From Fibrisoma limi BUZ 3 (GTDB lineage Bacteria; Bacteroidota; Bacteroidia; Cytophagales; Spirosomataceae), in contig NZ_CAIT01000005.1 of NCBI RefSeq assembly GCF_000296815.2, positions 1 through 64,000 of the forward strand: 64,000 bases of DNA, given 5' to 3'. This document shows, in pieces, positions 33,732 through 42,441 of this stretch. Under the pieces are notes generated by a model, which did not search any database, had not been told where the DNA came from, and saw nothing but the letters and a program-made list of their open reading frames with translations. Every line of letters begins with the position of its first letter. The first letter of the stretch is position 1. The position numbers and the translations under genes were made by a program.

Positions 33732-34979
33732 ATGAACGACTATCGCTTCACGGCACTCGAGCGGTTCCTCCGCTACGTCCAGATTGATACTCAATCGGAC
33801 CCGCAATCGACGGCCAACCCATCGACCGAAAAACAGAAAGACCTCAGCCGCGTCCTGGTCCAGGAATTGCACGGGATGGGCATTACAGACGCCGAGCTTG
33901 ACGAGTGGGGCTACGTATACGCGACTATCCCGGCCAATACCGATAAGTCAGATGTGCCGGTCATCTGCTTCTGCTCGCACGTGGACACATCGCCCGACGT
34001 AACCGGGGCCGGGGTGAAACCGATCGTGCATGAGCATTGGAATGGGGCCGATATTGTTCTGCCGGATGACCCGGCGCAGGTTATTCGCGTGGCCGACCAC
34101 CCCGATTTGCGGGAACAAATTGGTAACGACATCGTCACGGCCAGTGGCACAACGCTCCTCGGAGCCGACAACAAAGCGGGGGTAGCTGAAATTATGGATG
34201 CCGCGCATTATCTGATGACCCATCCGGAGGTGAAGCATGGTACCATTCGGCTGCTGTTCACACCCGACGAAGAAGTTGGGCGCGGTACCGAGAAAGTGGA
34301 TATTCAGAAACTGGGTGCTCAATTCGGCTACACGATCGATGGCGAAGCTCTCGGGACGCTGGAAGACGAAACGTTCTCGGCCGATGCCGTTAAGGTTATC
34401 ATTCAGGGCGTCAGTACGCACCCTGGTTTCGCGAAGGGTAAACTCGAGAACGCGCTGAAAATAGCCGCCGATTTTCTGGCCGTCCTGCCTAAGGACACGC
34501 TATCGCCCGAAACGACCGAGGGCAAGGAAGGCTTCGTTCACCCGACGCGGATGGAAGGCAACCAGGATCAGGCTGTGGTGGAGTTCATCATTCGAGACTT
34601 TACCGTAGCGGGGTTGCACGAAAAGGAAGCGTACCTGCAGGAACAACTGGACAACGTACTGGCCCATTATCCTAACTCAACGGCGCAGTTCATCGTAAAA
34701 GAACAGTACCGGAACATGAAAGAAGTGCTGGATCAGCATCCGGCCGTAGTGGACAATGCCCTCGAAGCGATTCGCCGGGCTGGCCTGGCTCCCGAACGAC
34801 GTAGTATTCGGGGTGGTACGGACGGGTCGCGGCTGTCGTTCATGGGACTGCCCTGCCCGAATATTTTCGCCGGTGAACACGCCTTTCACTCCCGGCTGGA
34901 GTGGGTATCGGTGCAGGACATGCAGAAGGCCGTGGAGGTGATTGTAAACGTGTGTCAAGTTTGGGAAGAACGAGCGTAG
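33732..34979 (+). CDS. pepT: Peptidase T (tripeptide aminopeptidase)
   Basis: This 415-residue M20B zinc peptidase releases the N-terminal residue of tripeptides in the cytoplasm. Recognisable parts are FLRYVQIDTQSDPQS, the first ligand CSHVDTSPDVTG (His near 78), the bridging Asp and ligands in TLLGADNKAGVAEIM (near 140), the catalytic LFTPDEEVGRGTEK (near 175), the dimerisation region with GVSTHPGFAKGKLENA, and the C-terminal IRGGTDGSRLSFMGLPCPNIFAGEHAFHSRLEWVS. All conserved segments and the normal length are present. Confidence 0.96.
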   Translation: MNDYRFTALERFLRYVQIDTQSDPQSTANPSTEKQKDLSRVLVQELHGMGITDAELDEWGYVYATIPANTDKSDVPVICFCSHVDTSPDVTGAGVKPIVHEHWNGADIVLPDDPAQVIRVADHPDLREQIGNDIVTASGTTLLGADNKAGVAEIMDAAHYLMTHPEVKHGTIRLLFTPDEEVGRGTEKVDIQKLGAQFGYTIDGEALGTLEDETFSADAVKVIIQGVSTHPGFAKGKLENALKIAADFLAVLPKDTLSPETTEGKEGFVHPTRMEGNQDQAVVEFIIRDFTVAGLHEKEAYLQEQLDNVLAHYPNSTAQFIVKEQYRNMKEVLDQHPAVVDNALEAIRRAGLAPERRSIRGGTDGSRLSFMGLPCPNIFAGEHAFHSRLEWVSVQDMQKAVEVIVNVCQVWEERA

Positions 34980-34991
34980 TCAACAAATTGT

Positions 34992-35462
34992 ATGCTGGCC
35001 AAAACGTTTGACATACTTTTCGCGCGGGATTTAAAGCGATTATTACAACAGATCGAGGCTTATCCCGATGAGGCAATATTGTGGGAGGTGGCACCGGGCA
35101 TCAGCAACTCGGCCGGTAATTTATGCCTGCACCTGATCGGAAACCTGAACACCTACATTGGTAAACAATTGGGTGGAACCAACTACGTGCGTGATCGGGA
35201 TGCTGAGTTCTCGACGAAACACGTACCCCGAGCCGAACTGCTGGCTGGTTTGACCACAACAAGCGAGGTCGTAAGCCGAACGTTATCCGCGTTGCCGGAT
35301 GATTCCTTCAACGAGCCTTACCCCGAGGAGGTGCTGGGCTATCCCATGACGATCCATTACTTTCTGACGCACCTCAGTGGTCATCTGAACTACCACCTGG
35401 GCCAGATCGACTACCACCGTCGCCTGCTGACAAAAGGCCAACGCGTTACGTACGTACAATGA
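34992..35462 (+). CDS. DinB-like domain protein
   Basis: This 156-residue four-helix DinB/YfiT-like protein has the metal-ligand histidines in the typical places: NLCLHLIGNLNTYIG (His near 43) and HYFLTHLSGHLNYHLGQIDYHRRLL (near 128-140). DinB-fold proteins include metal-dependent thiol transferases; the reaction here is unknown. It starts 12 bp after pepT and is followed after 14 bp by a small membrane protein gene, so the three genes probably form one transcript. Confidence 0.85.
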   Translation: MLAKTFDILFARDLKRLLQQIEAYPDEAILWEVAPGISNSAGNLCLHLIGNLNTYIGKQLGGTNYVRDRDAEFSTKHVPRAELLAGLTTTSEVVSRTLSALPDDSFNEPYPEEVLGYPMTIHYFLTHLSGHLNYHLGQIDYHRRLLTKGQRVTYVQ

Positions 35463-35476
35463 CCAACCATTAACCT

Positions 35477-35881
35477 ATGCCTGCTGCCCGACTTGTCGTA
35501 GACTTTGGCTTAGTGGTGCTGATCTGGCTCGTACAGCTTATTATATATCCCAGTTTTCGGTACATGAGTCCGGAACAACTAGCGGTCTGGCATCCCAAAT
35601 ACACCAATCTCATTACGGTTATTGTCGGGCCGTTGATGCTGGCGCAGGTGGGGCTAGTAGGGTGGGAGCTGTTCACCCGTTTTTCGTGGCTGGCGCTGAT
35701 CTCGGCCGTTCTTGTGGGATTGACCTGGGTTCTAACTGTGTTTCAGGCGATACCGCTACATAATCAGATCGCGGCCGGAATAAACCTGTCAGACACGATC
35801 GAACGACTGATTTCGGCAAATTGGCTTCGAACGGTAATATGGACGGTGATTTTTCTACTGGGGCTGGTGCGGACCGGCTGA
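35477..35881 (+). CDS. Small four-span membrane protein of unknown function
   Basis: This 134-residue protein consists almost entirely of four hydrophobic helices (about 5-25, 44-64, 68-90, 110-131). Conserved-looking loops are YPSFRYMSPEQLAVWHPKYT and FQAIPLHNQIAAG. The layout resembles small hypothetical membrane proteins seen next to DinB genes; I cannot name a family. It is the last gene of the pepT-DinB run; the terminator follows at 35887. Confidence 0.75.
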   Translation: MPAARLVVDFGLVVLIWLVQLIIYPSFRYMSPEQLAVWHPKYTNLITVIVGPLMLAQVGLVGWELFTRFSWLALISAVLVGLTWVLTVFQAIPLHNQIAAGINLSDTIERLISANWLRTVIWTVIFLLGLVRTG

Positions 35882-35886
35882 TATGA

Positions 35887-35922
35887 AAACCGGTAGGCCA
35901 TTGCAAAATAACCTACCGGTTT
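35887..35922. terminator. Terminator hairpin between convergent genes
   Basis: AAACCGGTAGG and CCTACCGGTTT are perfect 11-bp arms with a 14-nt loop. T-rich ends lie in both directions. Confidence 0.75.
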
Positions 35923-35931
35923 CGGTCAAAT

Positions 35932-37602
35932 CTACAGCATTGTCAGGCTGGCGCTACCTTCTTCAAGCGCGGTGACCTCCAATTTTAGAGCCGGGTTCTT
36001 GGTCAACAGGTCGATCAATTCGTCGGTGGTTCCGGTATGTTCAATCCGAATCGTACCTTCTGTGCCTTTGAACGTTTTCTGCACGCCTTTTACTTTCGGA
36101 TTTTTCTGAAGTGCTGCTGCCACTGCATTGACTTTGGCAAAAGTGGTGTTAGCGATAGTAATCTCCGTGTTACTAGTCGAAGCACCGACACTGGCTGGTT
36201 TTGCCGATGGGGCTCCACCGCCCGTTCCGGCAAAGATAATGTTGCGGGCGCAGAGTTGTTCCAGCATATAATCAGCCATTTTGTTCCCCACATTGGTCAG
36301 AGCCATCTTTGCCGCTACCGTTTCGGATACGTCCACCGCGCCGGCCTGTAATACGTTAGATGCCAGGATGGTTGCGTCGTCGGTGGTTAAAGCCCGCAGT
36401 TCAATACGTCCTCTGAATGCATTCATACCATTGTTAGCATTGACAAGTTCGCTGGTAGCCATCCCCGTGATGATGATGTTAGCCCCCATCTTCAGGCCGA
36501 GAGCGGCAAGTTTGGCCGGATCGCTCGCCAGACTGTCGGAGCGGGTCCGCATTTTTTCGTATACCTTGGGGTCAATTACCCGAAATCCAGCTTCGATGAA
36601 CTTCCGGATAATCTCGTTTTCGGCGGTTGCCTGCTCAATGACTACAGGTTTGTAAACGGCGTTTGTCTGCGGTTTTGCAGGTTCGGCAGTTTGTTTCTTA
36701 CGTCCGAAAATGGCGGTAATCATTTCGCGGGTTTCTTTCCGTTCCTGATACTCACGCTCTTCATCCGTTAACCGGCGAGTCTGGGCATTAGCCGTACTGG
36801 CCGAACCGGTCTGGGCTTCCGGGATTAAAATCATCACTTTGGGCGCACCCTTTTTGAGCATGTTGCAGCGCGACGGATCAAATTTTTTAGCCGTTTCAGG
36901 CTTCATTGGCTCCGGTATCTCTATCTTATCTTTGGTGTCGGCCAGGAACTCTGCCGAGCGGATGACTGCGATTCCACAGGCATCTGTAACGGCGCTGTTC
37001 TGGCTGCTTGTAGAAGTTTCGATGCCAAAAATCTTCGTTGTACGAGCACCAGCTTCCTGCCCTTCGGCCCGTACTATTTTTGACGCCAGAATCTCACCGG
37101 TTTGTGGATCAAGAATTTTGAGCGTGAAGCCAACTTTGGCCGACTTTTTGGAACTGCCGAAGCCCATTACCTGCTGCGATCGCTCAGAAACCAGGTACTC
37201 CGTTACTTCGCCCGTGACGATTAGTTGCGCCATAAGCATCTTGCCCGCTTCGGGGCCGCCACTGCCGTATCCACTTTGGGCAAAGCTCATTTCGCCGGTC
37301 ATGTCGCTGGCATTTCGCTGCATTTCCAATACCCGGAAGCAGTTTGTCTGTTGTAGCGCCGAGGTAAGCATTGTGGCCAGTTCATCGCCGAATTTTCCAT
37401 CAGCACTGGTTTTTGATACGTCGAAACGAGCTACACGTACCGTTACGCGTTTGCTGGCTGGCAGAGCCTGGCACTTTTCTGCCACTTGAGCAATCGTAAT
37501 TTCCGGTTCTTTCGACTCGTTTTTGTTTTTCTGGGCCAGCAACAAGGTTGGCAATAAAAGCCAGATACTAATCAATACAAGTGAGGGGTAAATAGACTTC
37601 AT
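35932..37602 (-). CDS. CsgG/HfaB-like exported protein with extra C-terminal domains
   Basis: This 556-residue protein has a Sec signal peptide (MKSIYPSLVLISIWLLLPTLLLAQ) without a lipobox Cys. Residues about 50-230 match the CsgG fold (RVARFDVSKTSADGKFGDELATMLTSALQQTNCFRVLE, LIVTGEVTEYL, GFTLKILDPQTGEILASK). Residues about 320-460 look like a second related module (IIRKFIEAGFRVIDPKVYEKM, KMGANIIITGMATSELV, FRGRIELRALTTDDATIL). The last 75 residues form a small alpha/beta domain. CsgG is the lipid-anchored curli secretion pore. The missing lipobox, the tandem module and the absence of curli genes nearby argue for a different envelope role. Confidence 0.8.
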   Translation of the reverse strand: MKSIYPSLVLISIWLLLPTLLLAQKNKNESKEPEITIAQVAEKCQALPASKRVTVRVARFDVSKTSADGKFGDELATMLTSALQQTNCFRVLEMQRNASDMTGEMSFAQSGYGSGGPEAGKMLMAQLIVTGEVTEYLVSERSQQVMGFGSSKKSAKVGFTLKILDPQTGEILASKIVRAEGQEAGARTTKIFGIETSTSSQNSAVTDACGIAVIRSAEFLADTKDKIEIPEPMKPETAKKFDPSRCNMLKKGAPKVMILIPEAQTGSASTANAQTRRLTDEEREYQERKETREMITAIFGRKKQTAEPAKPQTNAVYKPVVIEQATAENEIIRKFIEAGFRVIDPKVYEKMRTRSDSLASDPAKLAALGLKMGANIIITGMATSELVNANNGMNAFRGRIELRALTTDDATILASNVLQAGAVDVSETVAAKMALTNVGNKMADYMLEQLCARNIIFAGTGGGAPSAKPASVGASTSNTEITIANTTFAKVNAVAAALQKNPKVKGVQKTFKGTEGTIRIEHTGTTDELIDLLTKNPALKLEVTALEEGSASLTML

Positions 37603-37947
37603 GCGGATAGGATTTGAAATGATTAACTAGTTTGTATATGTGTTAAATCAAATACTTATATAAAAGTCAGCCGGATTCATAGTCATTCCGGTTCGAGGCT
37701 GGCACGTATGTATTCAGGCCGATCTGCGATAAGTGACAGAGAATCAAAAAATATTTTTGGGAAGTCGAAAATGCAGAGATGTCGGTTCTGTCGTATTTAC
37801 TTAAGGTGTTCTCTAAAGATTCAATAGTTACCAAGGCGTAGTACATCTATCACTCTACTTTATAAGTAGGCCATTGGGTTGATGTATTGAACATTCTCCG
37901 TGGGGCAACGTTGACCTCATGAGATAAACTCATTGACGCCAACCGTT
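37603..37947. other. Gene-free divergent region
   Basis: About 345 bp of moderately AT-rich sequence separate the CsgG-like (-) and metallo-hydrolase (+) genes. No ORF, hairpin terminator, tRNA-like fold or repeat was found, and no exact TAnnTTTG box stands out. Confidence 0.45.
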
Positions 37948-38943
37948 ATGGAAACAATGCCAATAGCTGACCGGCCTGTCGCCGAAGCGCCTGATGCCAG
38001 TGGGATACCCATGACCCCGTACGACGTAACCGACGACGTTCGGGGCATGAAAATCCTCTTTGTGAACGTATTTTTTATCGGTAAACCCGGTCCTGGTAAT
38101 TCATGGGTCCTGGTCGACGCTGGTTTACCTGGCTTCGCAGGCCAAATCAGGAAACGGGCTGAAGAGTTGTTCGGACCCGGTACCAAACCGCAGGCCATCG
38201 TACTCACCCATGGCCACTTCGACCACACGGGGGCGTTGAAAGCATTGTTGACGGAGTGGGATGTACCTGTCTACGCGCATACGCTGGAGACTCCGTTTTT
38301 ACGTGGAAAATCGCATTATCCGCCACCGGACCCGGCTATTGGTGGGGGAGCCATGGCGTATATGTCGTGGATGTTTCCGACCGGCCCGACCGATCTGGGC
38401 GACCGGCTGCAGACCGTTGGAGATGGCGATGAGATTCCTGGATTATCCGGCTGGCGGGTAATTCATACACCTGGCCATGCGCCCGGTCATATCTCGCTGT
38501 TCCGCGACAGCGACCGGACGTTGATTGCAGGCGATGCCTTTATCACGACTGATCAGAACTCAGTGACGGCTGTCGCGACGCAGCGGCAGGAATTCCACGG
38601 GCCACCGGCTTATTTTACCATCGATTGGCAGGCTGCCAGGCAATCGGTTCAGAAGCTGAATCGGCTAAATCCAACCGCTGCGGGGGTTGGACATGGCGTA
38701 TCCGTACATGGACTGGATTTGCAGGTTGGTCTGAACCGACTCGCGCATGACTTTGAAGCCATGTCAATTCCGTCGGAAGGTCGATACGTGAAGCAGCCGG
38801 CCGTGACCGACGAGAACGGTATAATAGATATGCCGGCTCCCACATCGTATAACGTAGCCCGGGCTATTGGCTGGGGACTACTAGCCGGGGTGGCGCTGTA
38901 CCTGCTCTGGCCCGGTGGCAGTAGTGATGACGATGACGAATAG
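37948..38943 (+). CDS. MBL-fold metallo-hydrolase with C-terminal membrane anchor
   Basis: This 331-residue metallo-beta-lactamase-fold protein has the zinc motif VLTHGHFDHTGAL (His88, His90, Asp92, His93). The third His follows in IHTPGHAPGHISLF (about 173-180), Asp in LIAGDAFITT, and a late His in GVGHGVSVHG. The C-terminus adds a single membrane span (AIGWGLLAGVALYLLWPG, about 304-322) and an acidic tail of Ser and Asp. Such a tail anchor is unusual for the family. The ATG at 37948 is preferred over the TTG at 37933. Substrate unknown. Confidence 0.88.
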   Translation: METMPIADRPVAEAPDASGIPMTPYDVTDDVRGMKILFVNVFFIGKPGPGNSWVLVDAGLPGFAGQIRKRAEELFGPGTKPQAIVLTHGHFDHTGALKALLTEWDVPVYAHTLETPFLRGKSHYPPPDPAIGGGAMAYMSWMFPTGPTDLGDRLQTVGDGDEIPGLSGWRVIHTPGHAPGHISLFRDSDRTLIAGDAFITTDQNSVTAVATQRQEFHGPPAYFTIDWQAARQSVQKLNRLNPTAAGVGHGVSVHGLDLQVGLNRLAHDFEAMSIPSEGRYVKQPAVTDENGIIDMPAPTSYNVARAIGWGLLAGVALYLLWPGGSSDDDDE

Positions 38944-38963
38944 CCACTATAAGACGTGATAAG

Positions 38964-38995
38964 CGGCTCTGACTACGTAGTCAGAGCCGTTTTTG
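38964..38995 (+). terminator. Intrinsic terminator of the MBL gene
   Basis: CGGCTCTGACTAC and its exact complement form a loopless 26-bp palindrome followed by TTTTTG. Confidence 0.9.
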
Positions 38996-39001
38996 TTTCC
39001 G

Positions 39002-39009
39002 TATCTTTG
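39002..39009 (+). promoter_or_regulatory. -7 box of the RNase H - trmN6 operon
   Basis: TATCTTTG, an exact TAnnTTTG match, 22 bp before the RNase H ATG and immediately behind the terminator. Confidence 0.5.
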
Positions 39010-39031
39010 CTGATCACTTAGTTGACGTTAA

Positions 39032-39664
39032 ATGGCGAAGAAGCCAAAATTTTATGTTGTCTGGCGGGGTCGGAAAACGGGCGTTTTCGATAGCTGGGAA
39101 GAGTGCCAGGCACAAACGGCCGGCTTTGACGGGGCGCTGTACAAATCTTTTGATACGAAACCGGCGGCCCTGAAGGCATTTCAGGAAAAACCTCATCTGC
39201 ACATTGGCGGAACCCCGAAACCCGCCAAACAGGGCAAATTATCGGCGTTGGTGGGAAACCCAATTCAGGACAGTCTGGTGGTCGATGCGGCCTGGAACAC
39301 GGCTACCGGCGATATGGAGTACCAGGGAATCTACCTGGCAACAAAGCAAAAGCTTTTCACGATGGGACCGTATGCCGACGGGACTAATAACATCGGTGAG
39401 TTCCTGGCAATTGTGCATGCGCTGGCCCTCCTGCACCAGAAGGGGAGCAACATCCCCGTTTATTCCGATTCACGAACGGCCATCGGCTGGGTCAGCAAGA
39501 AGAAAGCGAACACAAAGCTGGAAGAAACGTCACGGAACGAAGAGCTCTTCGACCTGATTGAGCGTGCTGAGAAGTGGCTTCAGACGCACCGCTACGCTAA
39601 CCCCGTATTGAAGTGGGAAACCGAATACTGGGGCGAAAACCCGGCTGATTTTGGCCGAAAATAA
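39032..39664 (+). CDS. Ribonuclease H with N-terminal viroplasmin (Cauli_VI) domain
   Basis: This 210-residue protein has an N-terminal hybrid-binding domain (KFYVVWRGRKTGVFDSWEECQAQTAGFDGALYKSFDTKPAALKAF, residues 5-50) and a C-terminal RNase H domain (about 72-208). The catalytic acids are in VDAAWNTATGDMEYQGI (Asp), NNIGEFLAIVHAL (Glu), VYSDSRTAIGWV (Asp) and the final WGENPADFGRK (Asp). The enzyme degrades RNA in RNA-DNA hybrids. Its stop overlaps the trmN6 start by one base (TAATG), indicating translational coupling. Confidence 0.93.
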   Translation: MAKKPKFYVVWRGRKTGVFDSWEECQAQTAGFDGALYKSFDTKPAALKAFQEKPHLHIGGTPKPAKQGKLSALVGNPIQDSLVVDAAWNTATGDMEYQGIYLATKQKLFTMGPYADGTNNIGEFLAIVHALALLHQKGSNIPVYSDSRTAIGWVSKKKANTKLEETSRNEELFDLIERAEKWLQTHRYANPVLKWETEYWGENPADFGRK

Positions 39665-40362
39665 TGTTCCGTTTTAAGCAATTTATCATTCAGCAGGATC
39701 GGACAGCCATGAAGGTCTGCACCGATGCCTGTGTGCTGGGGGCCTTCGCCGACGTAACGGCCGGCCGAATCCTTGACATCGGTACCGGAACGGGTCTATT
39801 GGCGTTGATGGCTGCTCAACGGAATCCTGACGCATTTATCGATGCGGTCGAATTAGACGATGCGGCTTATGGTCAGGCTTCCGAGAACGTATCGGCCAGT
39901 GCGTTCAGAGAACGTATTTGGGTCATACACAGCCGGATTCAGGCATTTGGCAGTGAGGAAAAACGTTACGATCGTATCCTTACCAATCCGCCTTTTTACT
40001 CCAATCACCTCCGGTCGCCGGATGCGGCCGTCAATCGGGCTTTGCATACTGATGATCTGCCATTTACGGAACTGATTGAGGCTGTCGGGCGGTTACTGAA
40101 AACAGATGGACAGTGGTGGGTGCTGCTACCGCCTTACGAGACGGGCGTACTGACTCAACTGGCCGGGGCTATTGGACTGTGGCCGTTCAGCCGCTTGCAC
40201 CTGCGGCACCATGCCCGTAAGTCGGTTTTTCGAATTATTACCGGCCTGCAATATGGTACTGAGGACGTTACCGACGAAACGCTGGACATCTACGAGCCGG
40301 ACGGCCGAACGTACACGGCTGCGTTCCGGGCGCTGCTACAGCCGTTTTATTTGATTTTCTGA
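39664..40362 (+). CDS. trmN6: tRNA1(Val) (adenine(37)-N6)-methyltransferase
   Basis: This 232-residue Rossmann-fold methyltransferase modifies A37 of tRNA-Val. It contains FKQFIIQQDRTAMKVCTDACVLGAF, SAM motif I RILDIGTGTGLLALMAAQRNP, the acidic VELDDAAYGQA, and the adenine-N6 signature RILTNPPFYSNHLRSP (NPPF). The length and order match YfiC/TrmN6. The start overlaps the RNase H stop by one base, so the pair is cotranscribed. Confidence 0.93.
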   Translation: MFRFKQFIIQQDRTAMKVCTDACVLGAFADVTAGRILDIGTGTGLLALMAAQRNPDAFIDAVELDDAAYGQASENVSASAFRERIWVIHSRIQAFGSEEKRYDRILTNPPFYSNHLRSPDAAVNRALHTDDLPFTELIEAVGRLLKTDGQWWVLLPPYETGVLTQLAGAIGLWPFSRLHLRHHARKSVFRIITGLQYGTEDVTDETLDIYEPDGRTYTAAFRALLQPFYLIF

Positions 40363-40435
40363 TGAGTTGTTGCAGCCCTTGCGCTAATCCTTGCGAACTT
40401 TGCGTTTATAGTTTGTCTCCGGTGGAGATACATTC

Positions 40436-41428
40436 ATGACTGACACCTTGCAACTTACCGTCCTTATCCCGCTCCTGAACGAAGATGAGTCGCTGCCCGA
40501 ACTGCACGACTGGATCACACGGGTCGCGACGGAACAAAATTATACGTACGAAATTATGTTTATCGACGACGGCAGTACCGACAACTCCTGGGAGGTGATC
40601 GAACGGCTGGCCAGCGTCGATGCCCATGTACGGGCTATTCGCTTCAACCGCAACTACGGCAAAACGGCCGCGCTGCAAACCGGTTTTCTGGCTGCCCGTG
40701 GACAGGTCGTCATTACGATGGATGCCGACTTGCAGGACAGCCCCGACGAAATACCGGAACTGTACCGAATGATTACGCAGGACGGCTACGACCTCGTGTC
40801 GGGCTGGAAGCAGAAACGTTACGATCCGCTCAGCAAAACCCTGCCAACCAAGTTGTTCAACGGGGTATCACGCTGGATTTCGGGCGTTCAACTGCACGAT
40901 TTCAACTGCGGTCTGAAAGCCTACAAGCAGAAAGTGGTCAAGTCTATTGCGCCGACGCTGTACGGCGATATGCACCGCAACCTGCCGATTGTAGCCAACT
41001 GGAACGGCTTCCGGAAAATTGGTGAGAAAGTGGTGCAGCACCGGGCCCGTAAATACGGTACCACTAAGTTTGGCCTGGAGCGGTTTATCAACGGCTTTCT
41101 TGATGTGCTGGTTATTGCGTTCGTGCACCGATTCAGCAAACGCCCTATGCACCTGTTTGGCGGGCTTGGTACGTTGTCGTTCTTCGTCGGAACGGTCCTG
41201 ACAACGTACCTGATCGGCGAGAAGCTATATAACATTGCGCACCAGATCCGTTACCGAAACGTCACGGACAATCCACTGTTTTTCTTGGCGCTGGTGGCAA
41301 TTATCCTCGGTGTTCAACTGTTTCTGACGGGCTTTCTGGGTGAAATGCTTGTGCGCCAAAACCTGAATAAAACGGCAGATTTTCAGGTTGCCGAACGAAT
41401 TGGTTTTTTGGACAACATCTCCGTTTAA
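40436..41428 (+). CDS. Family 2 glycosyltransferase, polyprenyl-phosphate type
   Basis: This 330-residue inner-membrane enzyme has a GT-A domain first: LTVLIPLLNEDESLPELHDWI, the nucleotide-sugar motif MFIDDGSTDNSWEVIE, the FNRNYGKTAALQTGF segment and the metal-binding VVITMDADLQDSPDEI. LYGDMHRNLPIVANWNGFRKIGE is typical of dolichol/undecaprenyl-phosphate mannose or glucose synthases. Two C-terminal membrane spans (about 235-257 and 275-302) follow. It probably makes a polyprenyl-phospho-sugar for envelope glycans. It lies 73 bp after trmN6. Confidence 0.92.
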   Translation: MTDTLQLTVLIPLLNEDESLPELHDWITRVATEQNYTYEIMFIDDGSTDNSWEVIERLASVDAHVRAIRFNRNYGKTAALQTGFLAARGQVVITMDADLQDSPDEIPELYRMITQDGYDLVSGWKQKRYDPLSKTLPTKLFNGVSRWISGVQLHDFNCGLKAYKQKVVKSIAPTLYGDMHRNLPIVANWNGFRKIGEKVVQHRARKYGTTKFGLERFINGFLDVLVIAFVHRFSKRPMHLFGGLGTLSFFVGTVLTTYLIGEKLYNIAHQIRYRNVTDNPLFFLALVAIILGVQLFLTGFLGEMLVRQNLNKTADFQVAERIGFLDNISV

Positions 41429-41440
41429 AAATAAAACCGT

Positions 41441-41468
41441 TTGTTGTCAACGCAAGTTTGTATTTTTG
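41441..41468 (+). promoter_or_regulatory. ppa promoter (TTG-N17-TATTTTTG)
   Basis: TTG at 41441-41443 and TATTTTTG at 41461-41468 fit the Bacteroidota promoter. The predicted start near 41474 leaves an untranslated leader of at least 120 nt that contains a strong hairpin. Confidence 0.55.
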
Positions 41469-41480
41469 GAGCGTATACCC

Positions 41481-41540
41481 ATTCCGCCCCTGCCTTGTCA
41501 GTGCGCCAAGCGCATCAAACTGATCAGGCAGGGGCGGAAT
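41481..41540. repeat. Nested palindrome in the ppa leader
   Basis: Outer 15-bp perfect arms (ATTCCGCCCCTGCCT / AGGCAGGGGCGGAAT), a 2x2 internal mismatch, a TCAG/CTGA stem and an inner TGCGC-CAA-GCGCA hairpin. No T-tract follows. It could terminate the GT2 transcript, act as a leader structure for ppa, or be a REP-like element. Confidence 0.75.
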
Positions 41541-41632
41541 GTGTGTTTAAACAACCTGACAAACCAAGATTTTTACAGTTTTTTCTTTAAAATCGTATGC
41601 AAGCACAATTTGACGCTACTCAACTGGATCAA

Positions 41633-42244
41633 ATGGCTAAAACTCCTTCAAAAGCGCATCCCTGGCACGGTATCTCGGCGGGCGATAATGCTCCCGAAAT
41701 CATTACGGCCTTCATCGAAATCGTACCGACCGATACGGTCAAATATGAAATTGACAAAGAGTCGGGCTATCTCAAAATTGACCGCCCGCAACAGTATTCA
41801 AACATCATTCCGGCCCTATACGGCTTTGTGCCACGGACCTACTGTGGCGACCGGATCGCCCAACTGGCTTCCGAGCGGTCGGGGCGGCTGGTCGAAATGG
41901 GCGACGGCGACCCCCTCGACATCTGCGTACTGACAGAACGTGAAATTACCCACGGCGACATCCTGTTGCAGGCTATTCCCATCGGCGGTTTCCGGCTGAT
42001 CGACAAAGGCGAAGCGGATGATAAAATTATTGCTGTGCTGAAAGGGGATGCCATGTATGGGCAGTACCGGGATCTAAGCGAACTACCGGAAGCGGTTGTA
42101 AAGCGGCTGCGCCACTATTTCCTGACCTACAAAAACCTGCCAGGGGAGCCTGAGATTATGGAACTGGCCAGCATCTACGGCCGTGATGAAGCCCTGGAGG
42201 TGATTCGTACGTCCATGGACGATTATGCCGAAATGCCGGCGTAA
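41633..42244 (+). CDS. ppa: Inorganic pyrophosphatase (family I)
   Basis: This soluble enzyme of about 203 residues hydrolyses pyrophosphate to drive biosynthesis. It has HPWHGISAGDNAPEIITAFIEIVP, KYEIDKESGYLKIDR, YGFVPRTYCGD, the metal-binding signature MGDGDPLDICVL, KGDAMYGQYRDL and LRHYFLTYKNLPG. An in-frame ATG at 41597 would add 12 residues and is also possible. Family I members need Mg2+. A terminator follows. Confidence 0.93.
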   Translation: MAKTPSKAHPWHGISAGDNAPEIITAFIEIVPTDTVKYEIDKESGYLKIDRPQQYSNIIPALYGFVPRTYCGDRIAQLASERSGRLVEMGDGDPLDICVLTEREITHGDILLQAIPIGGFRLIDKGEADDKIIAVLKGDAMYGQYRDLSELPEAVVKRLRHYFLTYKNLPGEPEIMELASIYGRDEALEVIRTSMDDYAEMPA

Positions 42245-42295
42245 CGGTGGCTGTTGTGCAGAACATATGACGGTAACCAATTGAATTTGACTAAT

Positions 42296-42325
42296 AAATA
42301 GCCCGGTGACAGCCGGGCTATTTTG
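42296..42325 (+). terminator. Intrinsic terminator of ppa
   Basis: AATAGCCCGG / CCGGGCTATT stem of 10 bp, a 6-nt loop, then TTTTG. Confidence 0.9.
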
Positions 42326-42394
42326 TTGGGTACCATTTATCCGCCATATTGTACACTCAACATTTTTTGAGTCATGTGACGCATAAACTGCGTT

Positions 42395-42402
42395 TACTTT
42401 TG
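42395..42402 (+). promoter_or_regulatory. -7 box of sppA
   Basis: TACTTTTG fits TAnnTTTG. A TTTG lies 25 bp upstream, somewhat longer than usual. The start codon follows after 39 bp. Confidence 0.4.
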
Positions 42403-42441
42403 TTATTCATCCAATGACTAACCAACGCGAAATACCCATTC

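Noticed and set aside
41481-41540. Ordinary intrinsic terminator of the GT2 gene
   Set aside because: No T-tract follows the stem, and a promoter match lies upstream of it, so I list it as a repeat instead of a terminator.
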